Origin: Aspidiotus rigidus
Taxonomy: Eukaryota > Arthropoda > Insecta > Hemiptera > Diaspididae
Assembly: GCA_035079385.1 (NCBI GenBank)
Contig: JAVHKY010000054.1
Coordinates: 9,525,501-9,589,500 of the forward strand
Direction: 5' to 3'
Length of the DNA: 64,000 bases
Within the stretch, counting starts at the first letter, position 1, and each line of letters starts with the position of its first letter. Below, piece after piece: positions 9,361-20,410 of this stretch. Below the pieces are notes generated by a model. The model had not been told where the DNA came from. It did not search any database and saw only the letters and a program-made list of their open reading frames with translations. The translations under genes were made by a program, and so were the position numbers.

Positions 9361-11577
9361 GCCGAATATTTATATTATTGAAAAATAAGTTTTAAGCCAT
9401 GAATGAAGATTTCAGCTTTTATAGAAAAAAAAAGCTCTTATTAAAAATTGTTCACGAGAATGCCTACACCGAACAAACGCATTTAGCTACAACTGTACAA
9501 AGAGTACGAGTACAGGTGCTCTAAGCTGTCCTTTTTATTCGACCATTTTGCAAGTGTTTTATAAAGTAACGATCATCGATTACAAATTTCTGTATTTTGA
9601 AATGACATCATCAAACTTTCTAAGATATCGCTTTTGTCAGACTCGATGGTACTTCTTCGGCAATTTATATCAACTCTACCAGCCAGTATTGAATGTATTG
9701 ATCGCACCTATCCAGATATTTTCGTTATTTCGTAATTAGGTTTGTTCTAGTGAACGACCGAGAATCGCCATTTATCTCGTGCCAGTAAGAATTATGTCAA
9801 CTATAAAACTGTTACGAATTTTTGGTCATGTCGCCCTCAAGGAACCACAATGCGGAAACATTTTTCGTTTGTCGACACACGCGTAATACGAAATAAGAGT
9901 TCGTCTAGATCATTAAAGTGACGCTGAGAGCGACAACCGATTTGCGAACATTTAAATAATGAGGTTAATATTTTTTGGCTACGAGGAAACTAAATTAATA
10001 TTCGTCGACAATATTGTAAAAAAAGAGAAAAAAAAAAAGAAAATACGTTCACAAAAATTATTGTGGTGCTAATCAATTAGAGCGTGTAACTCGTCCACAT
10101 TCTAATGTGGACTACGTACTAATTGCCGTATGATGAAGAATGGAGGAGGTACGTAGAACAGAGTTGTGGACGAGTCATAGTTTAGACCTAAACAATTCTG
10201 ACGATGAGGTTCAACGTTCCATGTGTGACAGTTTTTCTATATAACGCCAAGTTCAAGTAAATAAGACAGACGGTCGAATAATGAAAAGAAAAGGTTTCTA
10301 GGTGAACGTCGTTCTCGTCGGACGCTGAAGATTCAATGTCGGCGAAATTCGGAGCTCGGATAATTTTTTGGGTTACGCTTACTACCATCGGCATGTATAG
10401 CCCGGTTGTAACTGTAAAAAGTTTATTTGACGTTGATTGTCAGTATTTGGAAAAAGAAAAGATAGTCGTCGCCGGACAATTGTATCTGTATGGGAATGCA
10501 AATACGTGAACAGCTAAGTAAGCGACGAGTTCCGGATTTGTAAAATTTAGAGTGCTCTCTAATATACAATAGGAGTAATTATCGTTAAGTGATACCATCA
10601 TCCTCAGCCGGACATGGGCAGCTCCCAAGGACGTAGCTACCATCAATCACAACTTACGAAGTTCTTGTATGTAGAAAATCTCACAGTCGACATAAAGCAC
10701 ATCCTGCGCACTCCGATAATGTCTTCCCACTTTGACTTTGTTCTCGTTGTCTTCAGGAGTGTACTGCTAGTAAGAACGCGCTTTATTTTGTACCGTGAAA
10801 TATTGTACGTAGGTAGCCTCATTGGGTTGCACCTCTGTGCCAACGAAGCACAGTAATTTGCATTTTTGACGCGGAAAACGTCTTAGGCTATAGTAATGTG
10901 GTCAAAAACGACAGCAGTAAAACAATTTATTTTAAATAAAATTCAATTTCAAAAATGAACCTATGTAGAACCTCTTTTGTTTCGAGTGCCACTTATTATT
11001 GAAAGATTTAAAAAATGTGCCTACAAAATAATTGACTTGCTATCGGAAGAATTTCTGGAAGAGAATGTTGAAGATTACTCGGAGATATTTGGATTCCACT
11101 ACCTCCCTCCGACGTAATCCAACCTTCGACAGTAGAACGCGTTGGATCAGGCTCCCGTTTTTGGGAAAGTTAACATTTTAATGTATTATTTAAAAAAAAT
11201 TGGCCAAAGCAGTATGTACGAGAGCTGAGTCCTTGGTGTTTTCCATGTCTGAAGGACACTTCTGGTGTGGATCACTTGAAAGGGTCGTCAATTTTTTTCA
11301 AGGTTTACGCCGAAATTTTCGGATAATTTTTCTCTAAACCACGTTCGCCTCAATGTCCGATGTCCCGATCACCCATTTCTTTGAATATTATATTCTCCTC
11401 CACACGTTAGACAATGACCAACTTTATGATAAATAATGATATCGTGGTGGGGAGGAATAATGTTTTAAAGGTGGAGACTGTAAGCTTTGAATGACTCATT
11501 CATTTATAGGTTCATTTCTGAGATTCTGTGGATCTTTCTAAATTTTCAAACAGCGGTCAAGCTTGAGTGGACATACC
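9361..11577. other. Noncoding stretch, no gene recognised
   Basis: No exon with matched splice sites was found. A 14-bp inverted pair (ACTCGTCCACA near 10,088 and TGTGGACGAGT near 10,162) encloses about 60 bp. The higher complexity of 9,500-11,000 suggests unique host DNA, but I cannot assign a function. Confidence 0.45.
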
Positions 11578-11716
11578 ACTAAACAATAAAGAGGAATACT
11601 CCGACGTGGAGTAAAAAAATGCAAACCGCAGAAAAAACGACGAGCGCTTTCGGTTAACCAACCATCTTCGAGCCTGAAATGAAAGCAACTGACGAACAAA
11701 AGAGAAGAACGAGGTA

Positions 11717-13660
11717 TTAAGATCGTCCAAACGAGAAATCACGGTGTGAGTCATAAACAAGTTCGATCAGGCCATCTTCCGGAATATACGAATTAAGAAC
11801 AGTGATACCGTCAGTGTTGAGATGACGAATTATCTCTATATTCTCGAGAGCGATACGCTTACGGTAGGAATTCTCCTTATGGAGGAGCTTTTCGGATCCC
11901 TCGCGGAAGCTGTGGCCACTGTTTATTAAGTGATCGGCGAAAGCTGACTCCCCCAAGTGTCCCTTCTTCCAAGACTTCAGGTGCTCAGCTACTCGAACTT
12001 TCATTTGGCGGCTGGTCTCACCAATATAAAAGCCTCCACAATCCTCACACTCCAACTTATACACACCACTCCTCTCATCAACAGGTATGGGGTCCTTCAG
12101 TCTCACAAACAACCTCTTGACTGTGGTAGGGTTGTAAAACGCGGGTCTGAAGCCAAACGGGCGAAGGGCCCGACCCAATTGCTGGGAGAACTTCCCCAAG
12201 AAAGGGAGACTGATCCAACGCAAACGGCGATCACGGATTGTGTCTCGGGGGAGGGAGGTGGTGGAATCCAGGAGGCCCCTCGTAACTTTCCTCCGAACCA
12301 TCACGTCATCATCAACATTGACCCCATTCACTCTGGCCAGGTGTTTTATTGTGATTAACTCTTTCTTGAAGGCAGACTGACTCAAAGGAATACGAGTCAG
12401 TCTGTGAACTAGGCTATGAAAAGCAGCCATCTTGTGAGCAACAGGACCGAACGAACCACCGTGGACTAAAACATCGGTCGTAGTATCTTTTCTATAAATT
12501 CCAAACTTATGGATACCGTCTATTATAGAGATCGATAAATCCAAAAAGTTAATGGAAAATACCCCTATTTCCAACGTAAATTTGATGGAAGGGTACCAGG
12601 AATTGAGATACCTCAGAAACTCACCAAGGAGATCTGGGTGACCAGTCCAGGTACATAGAACGTCATCAACGTACCTGTGCCAATAATGAATATGATTAAG
12701 TAACACCTGTTTCGAGGAAAAGAGGTCAAGTTCAAACTTAGACATGAAGATTTCGGATATGAGAGAGCCTAGTGGTGATCCAATGGGAATCCCTACTTCG
12801 TCAGGGAACTCGAAAAATTTCCCTTCAAATTTACAATAGTTAGGGGACCAGGAAGTATTAAGAAGATCGAAGAATTCGTGAAGCTCATTATGAGGAATGT
12901 TGGCTTTGACGAGTAGCTCACCCATACGCTGGATAGTAGCAGCCTTAGGAATATTCGGGAACAAACCAACAACATCAAACGAGCAGATGGTCGTTCCCGG
13001 GGGAAGGCTTACATCCTTGAGGACGTCAGTTAAAGAGGCCGAATTCAAGACCGAATGAGGGGATTCAAAATCAATACGATTTTTGAACCAACGGTCAAGG
13101 AATTTAGCAAGGAGGTAGGTAGGAGAGGAGACGAAAGAAACAACGGGTCGCATCGGGGTATTGTTCTTATGCACTTTAGGCAGCCCGTACAAGAGGGGGG
13201 GTGTGGGGTTAGGAACGAGGAGGGCTTTTTTCAAAGCAGGAGTTTTGATAACAGCCTCACTCCTGTTGATGACACACCTAACTTCTTTGACGTGCTTGGG
13301 AAAGCTGAAATCCTCACTCTCTTTAGCACCACACTGCTGTAGGACTTCATGGACCTTAGAAGAATAGGCCGATCTCTCCATCACTACAACAGCGTTGCCC
13401 TTGTCAGCCTTAGTGACGATCAAATCTCCCTCTTTCATCTTCCTCCTTAGACCCTGAATCACTCCTCCCAATTTATTACTCATACGAGGGAGGGGGTTAT
13501 TACGGACTAATTCGGCACAGACTTTCTGGGTATTAAAACCAGGACCAATCTTAACCGCAAGATCCGCAACAACATTCGCCAAGGTTTCATCATTCTTGAG
13601 GGGAGGCATACTGAACTTCAAACCTTTCTCAAGGAGGGATGTTTCGTCACTATTGAACAC
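11717..13660 (-). CDS. Penelope-like reverse transcriptase with GIY-YIG endonuclease
   Basis: This 647-residue open frame encodes the polymerase and endonuclease of a Penelope-like retroelement, which copies its RNA into DNA at a nicked chromosomal target. Visible RT landmarks are KADKGNAVVV (84-93), LYGLPKVHK (157-165), palm aspartate in SFDVVGLF (D229), GIPIGSPLGS (290-299), the catalytic YVDD (330-333), and INFLDL (370-375). The endonuclease starts at about 531: GVY (532-534), a CxxC pair (C538, C541), YIG (545-547), R551 and R556, and H560. The start at 13,660 is only the first Met in this frame. The true protein probably begins upstream, because the N-terminal region lies in another frame at 13,675-14,178, and coding-like residues continue upstream of this Met. 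The frame is uninterrupted, so this copy may be recent. No splice sites are needed. Confidence 0.9.
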   Translation of the reverse strand: MFNSDETSLLEKGLKFSMPPLKNDETLANVVADLAVKIGPGFNTQKVCAELVRNNPLPRMSNKLGGVIQGLRRKMKEGDLIVTKADKGNAVVVMERSAYSSKVHEVLQQCGAKESEDFSFPKHVKEVRCVINRSEAVIKTPALKKALLVPNPTPPLLYGLPKVHKNNTPMRPVVSFVSSPTYLLAKFLDRWFKNRIDFESPHSVLNSASLTDVLKDVSLPPGTTICSFDVVGLFPNIPKAATIQRMGELLVKANIPHNELHEFFDLLNTSWSPNYCKFEGKFFEFPDEVGIPIGSPLGSLISEIFMSKFELDLFSSKQVLLNHIHYWHRYVDDVLCTWTGHPDLLGEFLRYLNSWYPSIKFTLEIGVFSINFLDLSISIIDGIHKFGIYRKDTTTDVLVHGGSFGPVAHKMAAFHSLVHRLTRIPLSQSAFKKELITIKHLARVNGVNVDDDVMVRRKVTRGLLDSTTSLPRDTIRDRRLRWISLPFLGKFSQQLGRALRPFGFRPAFYNPTTVKRLFVRLKDPIPVDERSGVYKLECEDCGGFYIGETSRQMKVRVAEHLKSWKKGHLGESAFADHLINSGHSFREGSEKLLHKENSYRKRIALENIEIIRHLNTDGITVLNSYIPEDGLIELVYDSHRDFSFGRS

Positions 13661-13674
13661 TACCTGACTATTAT

Positions 13675-14178
13675 TTATGAGGGGAGGATGGAATTTATGA
13701 ACGACAACACCATCACTCCCCCCTCCTCAACCACCTCCTCATTAACCGTCATTAGGGAGGACAGCTTCTTATTTTTCCTCTCCTTCAACTTCGCCTCAAA
13801 CTTCCGACACTTTTCATTGACGTCCCTCATAAAGTAATCCAACTCAAGGGGGAGGAGCATGCCGGAGAGTCTCGAATGGACCATAAGGTTTAATCTGGTC
13901 GTGATATTAAATTTACCATACCATCTTCGCAACTCTGTTCTGATCCACTTCTCCCTCATATAATTTTCCAGTTTCTTAGTCGTAACCTTGCAATCGGAAT
14001 AAAACCGGAATTTAACGAACTTGGGCCTCAAATGTGACACTAAACACCGAAGAAGAAACCAAATATGAGAGGAAAACGAAGCGCGTTGCTTCCGAAATTT
14101 CAGAAAAAGGAACTGTAAATACGCCGCAGAAGCGTTCTCAATTACACGAATCCGTTCCTTTAAGTTACGGCTATCCAT
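13675..14178 (-). pseudogene. N-terminal part of PLE-1 ORF, shifted out of frame
   Basis: This open frame carries the N-terminal region typical of the family, rich in basic residues, with the landmark FEAKLKERKNKKLSSL that is also found in composite A (FEAKLKRKKNKKLSSL). It stops at 13,675 in a frame one base off the downstream RT frame. In the RT frame, coding-like residues extend upstream of 13,660 to about 13,700. The shift therefore probably lies in the run of six C (G on the coding strand) near 13,712-13,718. A one-base indel in this homopolymer is the simplest explanation. Programmed frameshifting cannot be excluded from sequence alone. The frame is open a further 11 codons upstream of the ATG at 14,178. 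Confidence 0.7.
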
Positions 14179-14214
14179 ACTAAACAATAAAGAGGAATCC
14201 ACCTTCAGCATCTT

Positions 14215-14500
14215 TTGAAGTCCTATGAGCCCTTCTGCAGTTCACTGCAGTTTATTTGTAGCTCTTTTGTAGTTCTTTTCCACGATATTTTGTGGAATAA
14301 TAACAAAATTAATCAAGAAAATCTCATAAAATTTTACCATTTTTCAAGAAAAAAAAAAAAAATGATGGCTTCCTTAACAAAGTTGAACGAGGAACACAGG
14401 GAACTTGTTTTATGAGTCATATGGGATTTGGGGTTGAGAATTCAAGAAAGCCCACACGTATATATAAAGCTAGTATAAAGAAGGACTAGACCTACTACAA
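14215..14500. other. Noncoding, dispersed repeat fragment
   Basis: Positions 14,371-14,415 (ATGGCTTCCTTAA, then GAGGAACACAGGGAA, then GTTTTATGAGT) match 3,009-3,065. No gene is seen. Confidence 0.6.
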
Positions 14501-14790
14501 GCCTAGTATAATATAGTTCGAGAGTCCAAATTTTTCTTGACTCTCGAGCTATATGTGGTAGGAAGGGGTCTTAGAAAAATGTTGACTCTCAAGCTATATT
14601 ATGATAGTTTTTCAAGTCCCCCTCCTATCATATAAAGCTCGAGAGTCAAAATTTCAACAAGAAACCTCTTCTATGGGGTTGTTTTTTGAAAAATTTGCCG
14701 TCCGACGTCCAACATCCAGCCAAAATCGACTTAGAAAAATTTTGCTTCTTTTCTTGAACTATATATGATGGGAAAAGTCTTGGATTTACA
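14500..14790. repeat. Scattered units of the 45-bp minisatellite family
   Basis: Several diverged units in both orientations: CTCGAGCTATATGTGGTAGGAAGGGG, CTCAAGCTATATTATGATAG, its reverse CCTCCTATCATATAAAGCTCGAG, and CTATATATGATGGGAAAAGTCTTGG. These show that the motif is dispersed and not restricted to the main array. Confidence 0.7.
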
Positions 14791-17700
14791 ACTTATCGTA
14801 CACCGTTTCGGAGTTTCCGGACAAGTAAAGCACACCCTTAACATTGGTGACGTGAAGGTAAATGCTCTCATTACTTATTCGACATTAGCGCTCCGCACTT
14901 CAAAACATTTAATAAGGTTTTTCCATGACTATCCTTAAAGGACGAAAACCAGAACGTGCAGATGTGGCGATGATGTTATCAGTACCTAGTTTGATTCTAT
15001 AAGTACACATACTAACACTACGTCAACCCATACCCATGCGTAACAATGTGTGGCAAAGCATTCTCATGAAGCTTGAAAATCTGAAATCACGTATTGTTGG
15101 AAACACACAAAGACAAAAAATAAAATTTCTTCATGTTTGATGATGATAGAAGATGTCTCGATTTTTTTTATTCTTATGGAACATTCGGAAAAGTTGGCCC
15201 TCCTGTGCCAGGTTGCCCTGTGCACGTTCCGCCCTTCCTTTAAGGTGACCATGGCTTTTCCCTGAAAAGTGCGTTTTGTTTACAATCAAACTAAGCACAT
15301 CTCTTCTCAAACACCTTGACCTGCTGAACCACCCGAAGGCTTATCAATTTAGAAGCAGTTCAACACTACCTCTTATACTTACACATAAAGTGGCGTTCAC
15401 ATCGGGGATTTGGGAATTTTAGTAGAAACTTATGGCACCAATTTCAAAGGTGCAGTTGTTATTTTCATACTTCCGCCCCTTTTTCATGGAAAACTCGCTC
15501 TATTCTTTCTTCTTACGTGAATTCCCGTCTGAATGTACTTCGGGATCGTTTCCATTGTCGCTTTACTAAGTACGTGGATAATTCTTAAAAAATACCTACC
15601 ATCCTCGGGGAACTATTTTCCTGCGTTTGTAAGACAGCCTTTCTGTCCCGATACCTTTTCAAGCAATACCTACGCTATTACTCAGCAAACTTGACATCAA
15701 ATACGGAGACGGCGTTAATCGACGAGAACACCGATCCTTCATTCTCGACAAAAAACTTTTACAATAACAAAGAGTAGAAGCTTCGTTCAAGTTTGACATC
15801 TACGTGCTAAGTAACAAGCGTGCACAGGTCGTATAATTTAATATTTCTCGACCACGTTGGTCGTATGTTTACTCTTGACATTATAGGTATATACTTTTCT
15901 CGGGATCCTTACTGACACAAGTCATTCAACTCATCCACACCTGCGCTCAAAATCGACGAGAATTAAAAGAAAATACGACACGAGAAGGAAGAAGGAGAGG
16001 AAAAAAAACGGACTTGTAATTCTTCTTACACACTTTTCTCCAGCCACTAACTACCAGTTTTTGGAATATCATTAATATTGAATATGCGTACCGAGTACGT
16101 AAATACGCCTGATTTCGAATACATCGGAAAACCAGTTATACGATTGTTTTTTCCTTTTTTTCCCCCTTTTATTTTTTTCAACGTCTGATAACCGTGACTC
16201 AAGCTATTCTTTTTTTTTTTTTCCTCTCGTTACTCTTATTTGCCTCTTTTTCTTACATTACACGTCTGTTGATCGACCAGAAATGACTTTCGTTTGTTTC
16301 GTAGGTACTGTATTTTAGCATACAATTGAAACGAACGCGATTGCACAACAGAAGATGGAAAATATAATTAAACGGACCACGAGTAAATGTCAGCTATTGA
16401 AAGTAAATAAAATGCACCGAGTAATTCGTATATAAATAACCCGGGTGCGCAATATTGATCATCTTCTTTTACAAAGGATGTTTTGGTCACGACGTTGTCC
16501 TTCGTCACTATTTTCTAAAAGAATGATAACTCATAGGTTACAATAAACCTGTACGAGAATTTCTTGCACGATAAATTCATAGGTTACAATAAATGTAGTA
16601 CGCGCTTGAGTTTCTTGCACGATAAATACATACGTCTGCGCGCAGCATTTGAGAACTGAATAGCCAAGCCGTTGGATGGGCATATAGGTGCCTAAGCTTT
16701 CTGCACTATTATTGAATCTCATTACATGAAAACCGTCTTTATGACACAAGTCATTTATTAGAAACTACCTTCCAGTTTCATTTCTCTATACGCCACTATA
16801 CTGATAGATAAGTACCGTTAATGGGAAGTTCTGCAAATGCCCGACGCCTCTAAGAATAATTAATAAAAGCTACAATTTTCTCTTATTACGATGCCTGGAA
16901 GGGTGATTGATGTGTTTTTCGTTTTTTTTTTGTTTTTTTCTAGCCTCGAACGCCTATCGTACCACGAGATGTAGAAAATCTCACGACTGAACGTACAATT
17001 CTAAATCAGGCTGGTGAAATTGGCACTTCCTTGCGATAGGCATTATCAATCTTCGACAAATACCACCAAAACTCGTCAAAACAACGTTATCGAAATTGAT
17101 TTCTTGCCCGATAATAACTCGTACCTTACGATCCTCATACGTTTGGTAATTCCACATGGTCATTACCCTTTATGAATACGTAGTAAATGCTGCAGAAACC
17201 GATTGTTTGCACCTGCTTGATATTAATTCATACTGATGTCTATTTTCAGTTAGGAATCTGTTTATGAGAAAGTATCTAATAGAAATATCCTTGTTACCGA
17301 TTGATCAGTATAAAGTTAAAGAGTCTTTCTTGCCCCTGACTGACCGATTTGACCTTTCTGAGTTTCAACCAGATTCATACAGATTTAATAGGTTGATTTT
17401 TACTCGACCGGATTTATAAGAGATCAAAATCATAATTGCAACCTTACTATTGATAGGTATAGGTACTTATTTCCCTCACAAATAATCGCGTGAAGATTGT
17501 AGGATAATGTGTGCGCCCAGATGGAGCCCAACAGGGGATAAAAAAGAACCACGCCCACTTTCATAAAAAATGTCTGCCGCTCTTTTGAAACACTCTTTGA
17601 GTCCGGGTAGTTGAGGGCTTCCAAGAGCTTTAAGCTTATTCTTCGGGAAAGCCCAAATGAAGATCAAATCACCCTTTTTGAGCACGTGCTCCAAATGGGC

Positions 17701-18299
17701 ATCCAAATGCTAAACACATTTCAAATAAAGCACAATGAAGTCCTTGTTGAGTACGTGCTATAAATTATTGGTAGCCAAGTGCTAGAATGGGGTAGTTGTT
17801 CCTCACTCAAATAAGACCTTATAAAATTGAAGCACTCTGCTGATTTTCTTAAGCACGTGCTCTGTAGAGGGTAATCGAGAACTACGACTAGGTAGCTCTC
17901 AATTTTCGAATGCTACCATTAATTTACAAGACTCATAGCCGTCTCTATTCTCCTACAGCCCTTATCTGAGAGTATCGGGAAACGGATTAGGGATTCTGAA
18001 ATTTAGGCTACGAAAGGGAGGAAGATTGCTAGCAACATCGAAATGCAAAAGTAAAGGGGAAGTTCGGCTGTTTTGGCGCAATAGCCATAAGTTTGGACTC
18101 GTACGAAGAGCTCCAAGAGTTATTTTGAGATTTTAGGCTACGTAATCAAAAAATCACGCCCAAAAATTTCTACCATCGCTCTTCAAAAATTTTCTAGTAG
18201 ATTTTGCTCAACAGAAATGTGTCAAAAAAATAAGTTTTCGTACGAGTGGTTTTTTTTTGAGCAATACTTCAACTCCAGAAATTTTTTTCGTGGATAATA
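14791..18299. other. Noncoding stretch, no gene recognised
   Basis: Mixed-complexity sequence, probably unique host DNA (intron or intergenic). A two-unit tandem duplication, unit about 46 bp and starting TCATAGGTTACAATAAA, lies at 16,531-16,626. The motif AGCACGTGCTC recurs at 17,682 and 17,850. No exon could be supported. Confidence 0.45.
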
Positions 18300-18660
18300 C
18301 CTACGCTACAGAATTTGAGTGGGATTTAGCGCAAAAACACGGCTAAATTTTATCAACAATTCGAGCCTAGACTGAAATTTGTACGACTTTTCTGAGCCGA
18401 ATTATGGACATAGGTACGCCAGATTTACCAAAATTCTCAAAGATGGACGATCGCTTGAACATTAAAATTTTACTTCACTCATAAAATTTAGCGCTGATTC
18501 CGAAAACAAAAGTATTTACATGACCCCACAAAATTTGAAAATGAGGGAATTCCATCATGAGCTTCTACAGGGAAAACTTTGGCAAAATGGTCAATTTTTG
18601 TAACATTTAGCTCATAATCAGACCGGAAAAGTCGTCAAAAGTCAGTCCTGGCTCAAATTG
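18300..18660. repeat. Diverged relic related to TIR family B
   Basis: Ordered matches to the interior of 19,926-20,410: TTTAGCGC, GCTGATTCCGAAAA, GAAAATGAGGGAATT, TGGTCAATTTTTG and ACATTTAG. The ends are too eroded to place. Confidence 0.5.
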
Positions 18661-18794
18661 TAGATAAAATTGATACACAACTGTCGACTTTCAACATGGT
18701 TTTATTATTTTTTGAAAAGGAAACGATTTTTCTCGTTATCGGTGATTTTTTAATACGTCCATTCTACTTTGTAGGGCAGAGGAGCTCTAAAGCA

Positions 18795-18913
18795 TACATG
18801 ACGAACTAAGAACGGTCTTTAACACAGGTCTTATGGGAGAACGAACGGCTATCCCTTCGTTTCTTAGGAAAATTAAACGGCGTATTTGCCTCGTTCTTTA
18901 GTTCGTCATGTTT
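18795..18913. mobile_element. 119-bp MITE with 11-bp target-site duplication
   Basis: The inverted termini ACATGACGAACTAAGAACG (18,796-18,814) and CGTTCTTTAGTTCGTCATGT differ by one inserted base. The direct repeat GCTCTAAAGCA flanks both sides (18,784-18,794 and 18,914-18,924). Such a short element cannot encode its own transposase. An 11-bp duplication does not fit hAT (8 bp) or Tc1 (2 bp) and is close to Mutator-like (9-11 bp). Confidence 0.8.
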
Positions 18914-19110
18914 GCTCTAAAGCAGGTGAAATGGATACCCATTTTGTTTTTTAAGTGAACCTTGCACCCTTTTGGTCAACTTTTGGTATATTAGAAAACA
19001 AGATTGTTGTCCCGTTGTACCTTCAAATAAACCACAAAATTTTAAATGAATTTAATTTTATCATTCAAATAATACCAAATAATATTTATTCCTTTTTAAA
19101 TATTTTCGCA

Positions 19111-19690
19111 ATGGAGCGATCTATTTTGGGAATTAGAAGAAGGGACAAAATTAACTTAAGAATAATAAAAGAGAAAACTAAATTTGCATGGGATATGACT
19201 CAAGTAGCGAGAAGGAAAAAATGGGACTGGGCGGGACATTTGAGTCGAACAACAGACGATAGGTGGGCATACAAAGTTACTACAGTACACTTCCGATTAT
19301 CCGACCTAACTGGGGTAATGGGTGGTTCGGATAATAAAAAGTTCGGATAAAAATCCGGTTCGGATAACGCGGAGAGAGTTCAGATAATACGGAGGTTGGA
19401 AAAATTACGGTTCGGATAATACGGAAAAATTCGGTTAATCGAGAGATCGGATAATCGGGAGCAAATTTTTGAGGTCGAATAATACGGCTGGTCGGATAAT
19501 CGGACGTCGGATAATCGGAAGTGTACTGGTATGTAGATGGGAAAAGATCGAGAGGAAGACAAAAAATAAGATGGGAGGACGCCATTTCAAAATTTATCTG
19601 CAACAAGCATTTCCACAGAGTTGCTCAAGATCGGCTGGAGTGGATGCGGTTGAGGGAGGCCTTTGCCCAAAAAATTGGGCTTCTAGATTA
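19111..19690 (+). pseudogene. 3' fragment of a non-LTR retrotransposon (RTE/jockey-type), interrupted
   Basis: The plus strand encodes the C-terminal tail typical of insect LINE polymerases: MERSILGIRRRD, then KWDWAGHLSRTTDDRW (to about 19,280), and after an inserted MITE the continuation GKRSRGRQKIRWEDAI and VAQDRLEWMRLREAFAQK (about 19,535-19,680). The two halves are the expected consecutive motifs of the family and are separated exactly by the MITE at 19,283-19,529. A residual frame discrepancy at the join means the LINE is dead. The RT core is absent (5' truncation). An AAAT tail follows. Confidence 0.85.
19283..19529. mobile_element. Pogo/Tigger-like MITE inserted in the LINE relic
   Basis: Perfect 23-bp inverted termini (19,283-19,305 against 19,506-19,528), beginning CAGTACACTTCCGATTATCC. 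TA flanks both sides (19,281-19,282 and 19,530-19,531, with one extra G on the right), matching the TA target of Tc1/mariner/pogo transposons, whose pogo/Tigger members often start CAGT and carry CCGATTATCCG. The interior is made of many GGATAAT units. No transposase is encoded. Confidence 0.85.
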
Positions 19691-19738
19691 AAAATGTATT
19701 ATCTATAAGTAAGTATGTGTAAAACTGTAAGGCTGATG

Positions 19739-19764
19739 ATAAATAAATAAATAAATAAATAAAA
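19739..19764 (+). repeat. (AAAT)n tail of the LINE relic
   Basis: About six ATAA units follow the LINE 3' end after GGCTGATGAT, as in many RTE-type elements that end in short tandem repeats. Confidence 0.85.
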
Positions 19765-19925
19765 ATATTTTCTTTATATCATTTATTAATTTGAATTTAT
19801 CATTTTATGAGTTACTTTGACTGAATTTATCAAAAAAATGATCGTAATAAAATAAAATTTCTTGAATTAATATAATATGATTTCAATTTATTTAATGTAT
19901 TTGATCCATTGAATAAAAATATTAG
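19765..19925. other. AT-rich spacer
   Basis: About 160 bp of very AT-rich sequence between the LINE tail and TIR element B. Nothing is recognised. Confidence 0.6.
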
Positions 19926-20410
19926 CCGGGTGGACCAGAAAGATGTGACCAGTTAAATGGGAGTTTGCGCTAAATTCACTCTAGCCTCAAAACGCGAAAC
20001 GTTAGATGTATACTTTGAATACGTTTTTGAGCCGAGTTCTGGACCAAAATGTGCCAAAAACTGACCAATTTGTCAAAATTATCAAAAATTAAAAATCGTT
20101 CAAACTTCTATGTTTTACCTGATTTGAAAGTGAAATTTAATGCTGATTCCGAAAAAATATCTGAATAATCCTATGAAGCTTGAAAGTGGGGGAATTTTCA
20201 ATTTTTTATTTTAGAATTCTTGGCATATTGGTCAATTCTTGGCACATTTTAGTCCTGTAGAAAGTTTAGTAGGGACGCAAATTGAAGATAAAATTGTGAT
20301 AAGTACAAAATTTGTAGATTTAAAGTACACATCCGACGTTTCGCGTTTTGGGGCTGGAATGAATTTAATGTAAACTCCCATTTAACTGGTATCATCTTTC
20401 TGGTCCAGCC
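19926..20410. mobile_element. Nonautonomous TIR element, family B, copy 2 (full length)
   Basis: The termini are long inverted repeats of about 95 bp. The left end GGGTGGACCAGAAAGATG, then CCAGTTAAATGGGAGTTT and a TTAAATTCACTC-type block, is mirrored on the right, ending CATCTTTCTGGTCCAGCCG. Inside are GCTGATTCCGAAAA and GGGGGAATTTTCAATTTTT. No open frame is found. It shares ends with 4,475-4,885 and interior motifs with 18,300-18,660. The target duplication is not resolvable. Confidence 0.8.

Larger units (their letters stand above)
11598..14178 (-). mobile_element. Penelope-like retroelement, single copy (PLE-1)
   Basis: The minus strand encodes, in order, an N-terminal basic region, a reverse transcriptase and a C-terminal GIY-YIG endonuclease, the diagnostic order of canonical Penelope-like elements. 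The unit is bounded by a perfect 20-bp direct repeat at 11,578-11,597 and 14,179-14,198. This can be read as a target-site duplication, in which case the copy begins exactly at the ATG at 14,178, or as remnants of the partial tandem ('pseudo-LTR') arrangement common in PLEs. It is a different, diverged family from the composites at 37.8 and 54.1 kb. Coding damage is limited to one apparent frameshift. Confidence 0.85.

Noticed and set aside
10085..10175. 14-bp inverted pair ACTCGTCCACA/TGTGGACGAGT as a transposon end pair
   Set aside because: Only about 60 bp enclosed, no target duplication, and no second copy in the window.
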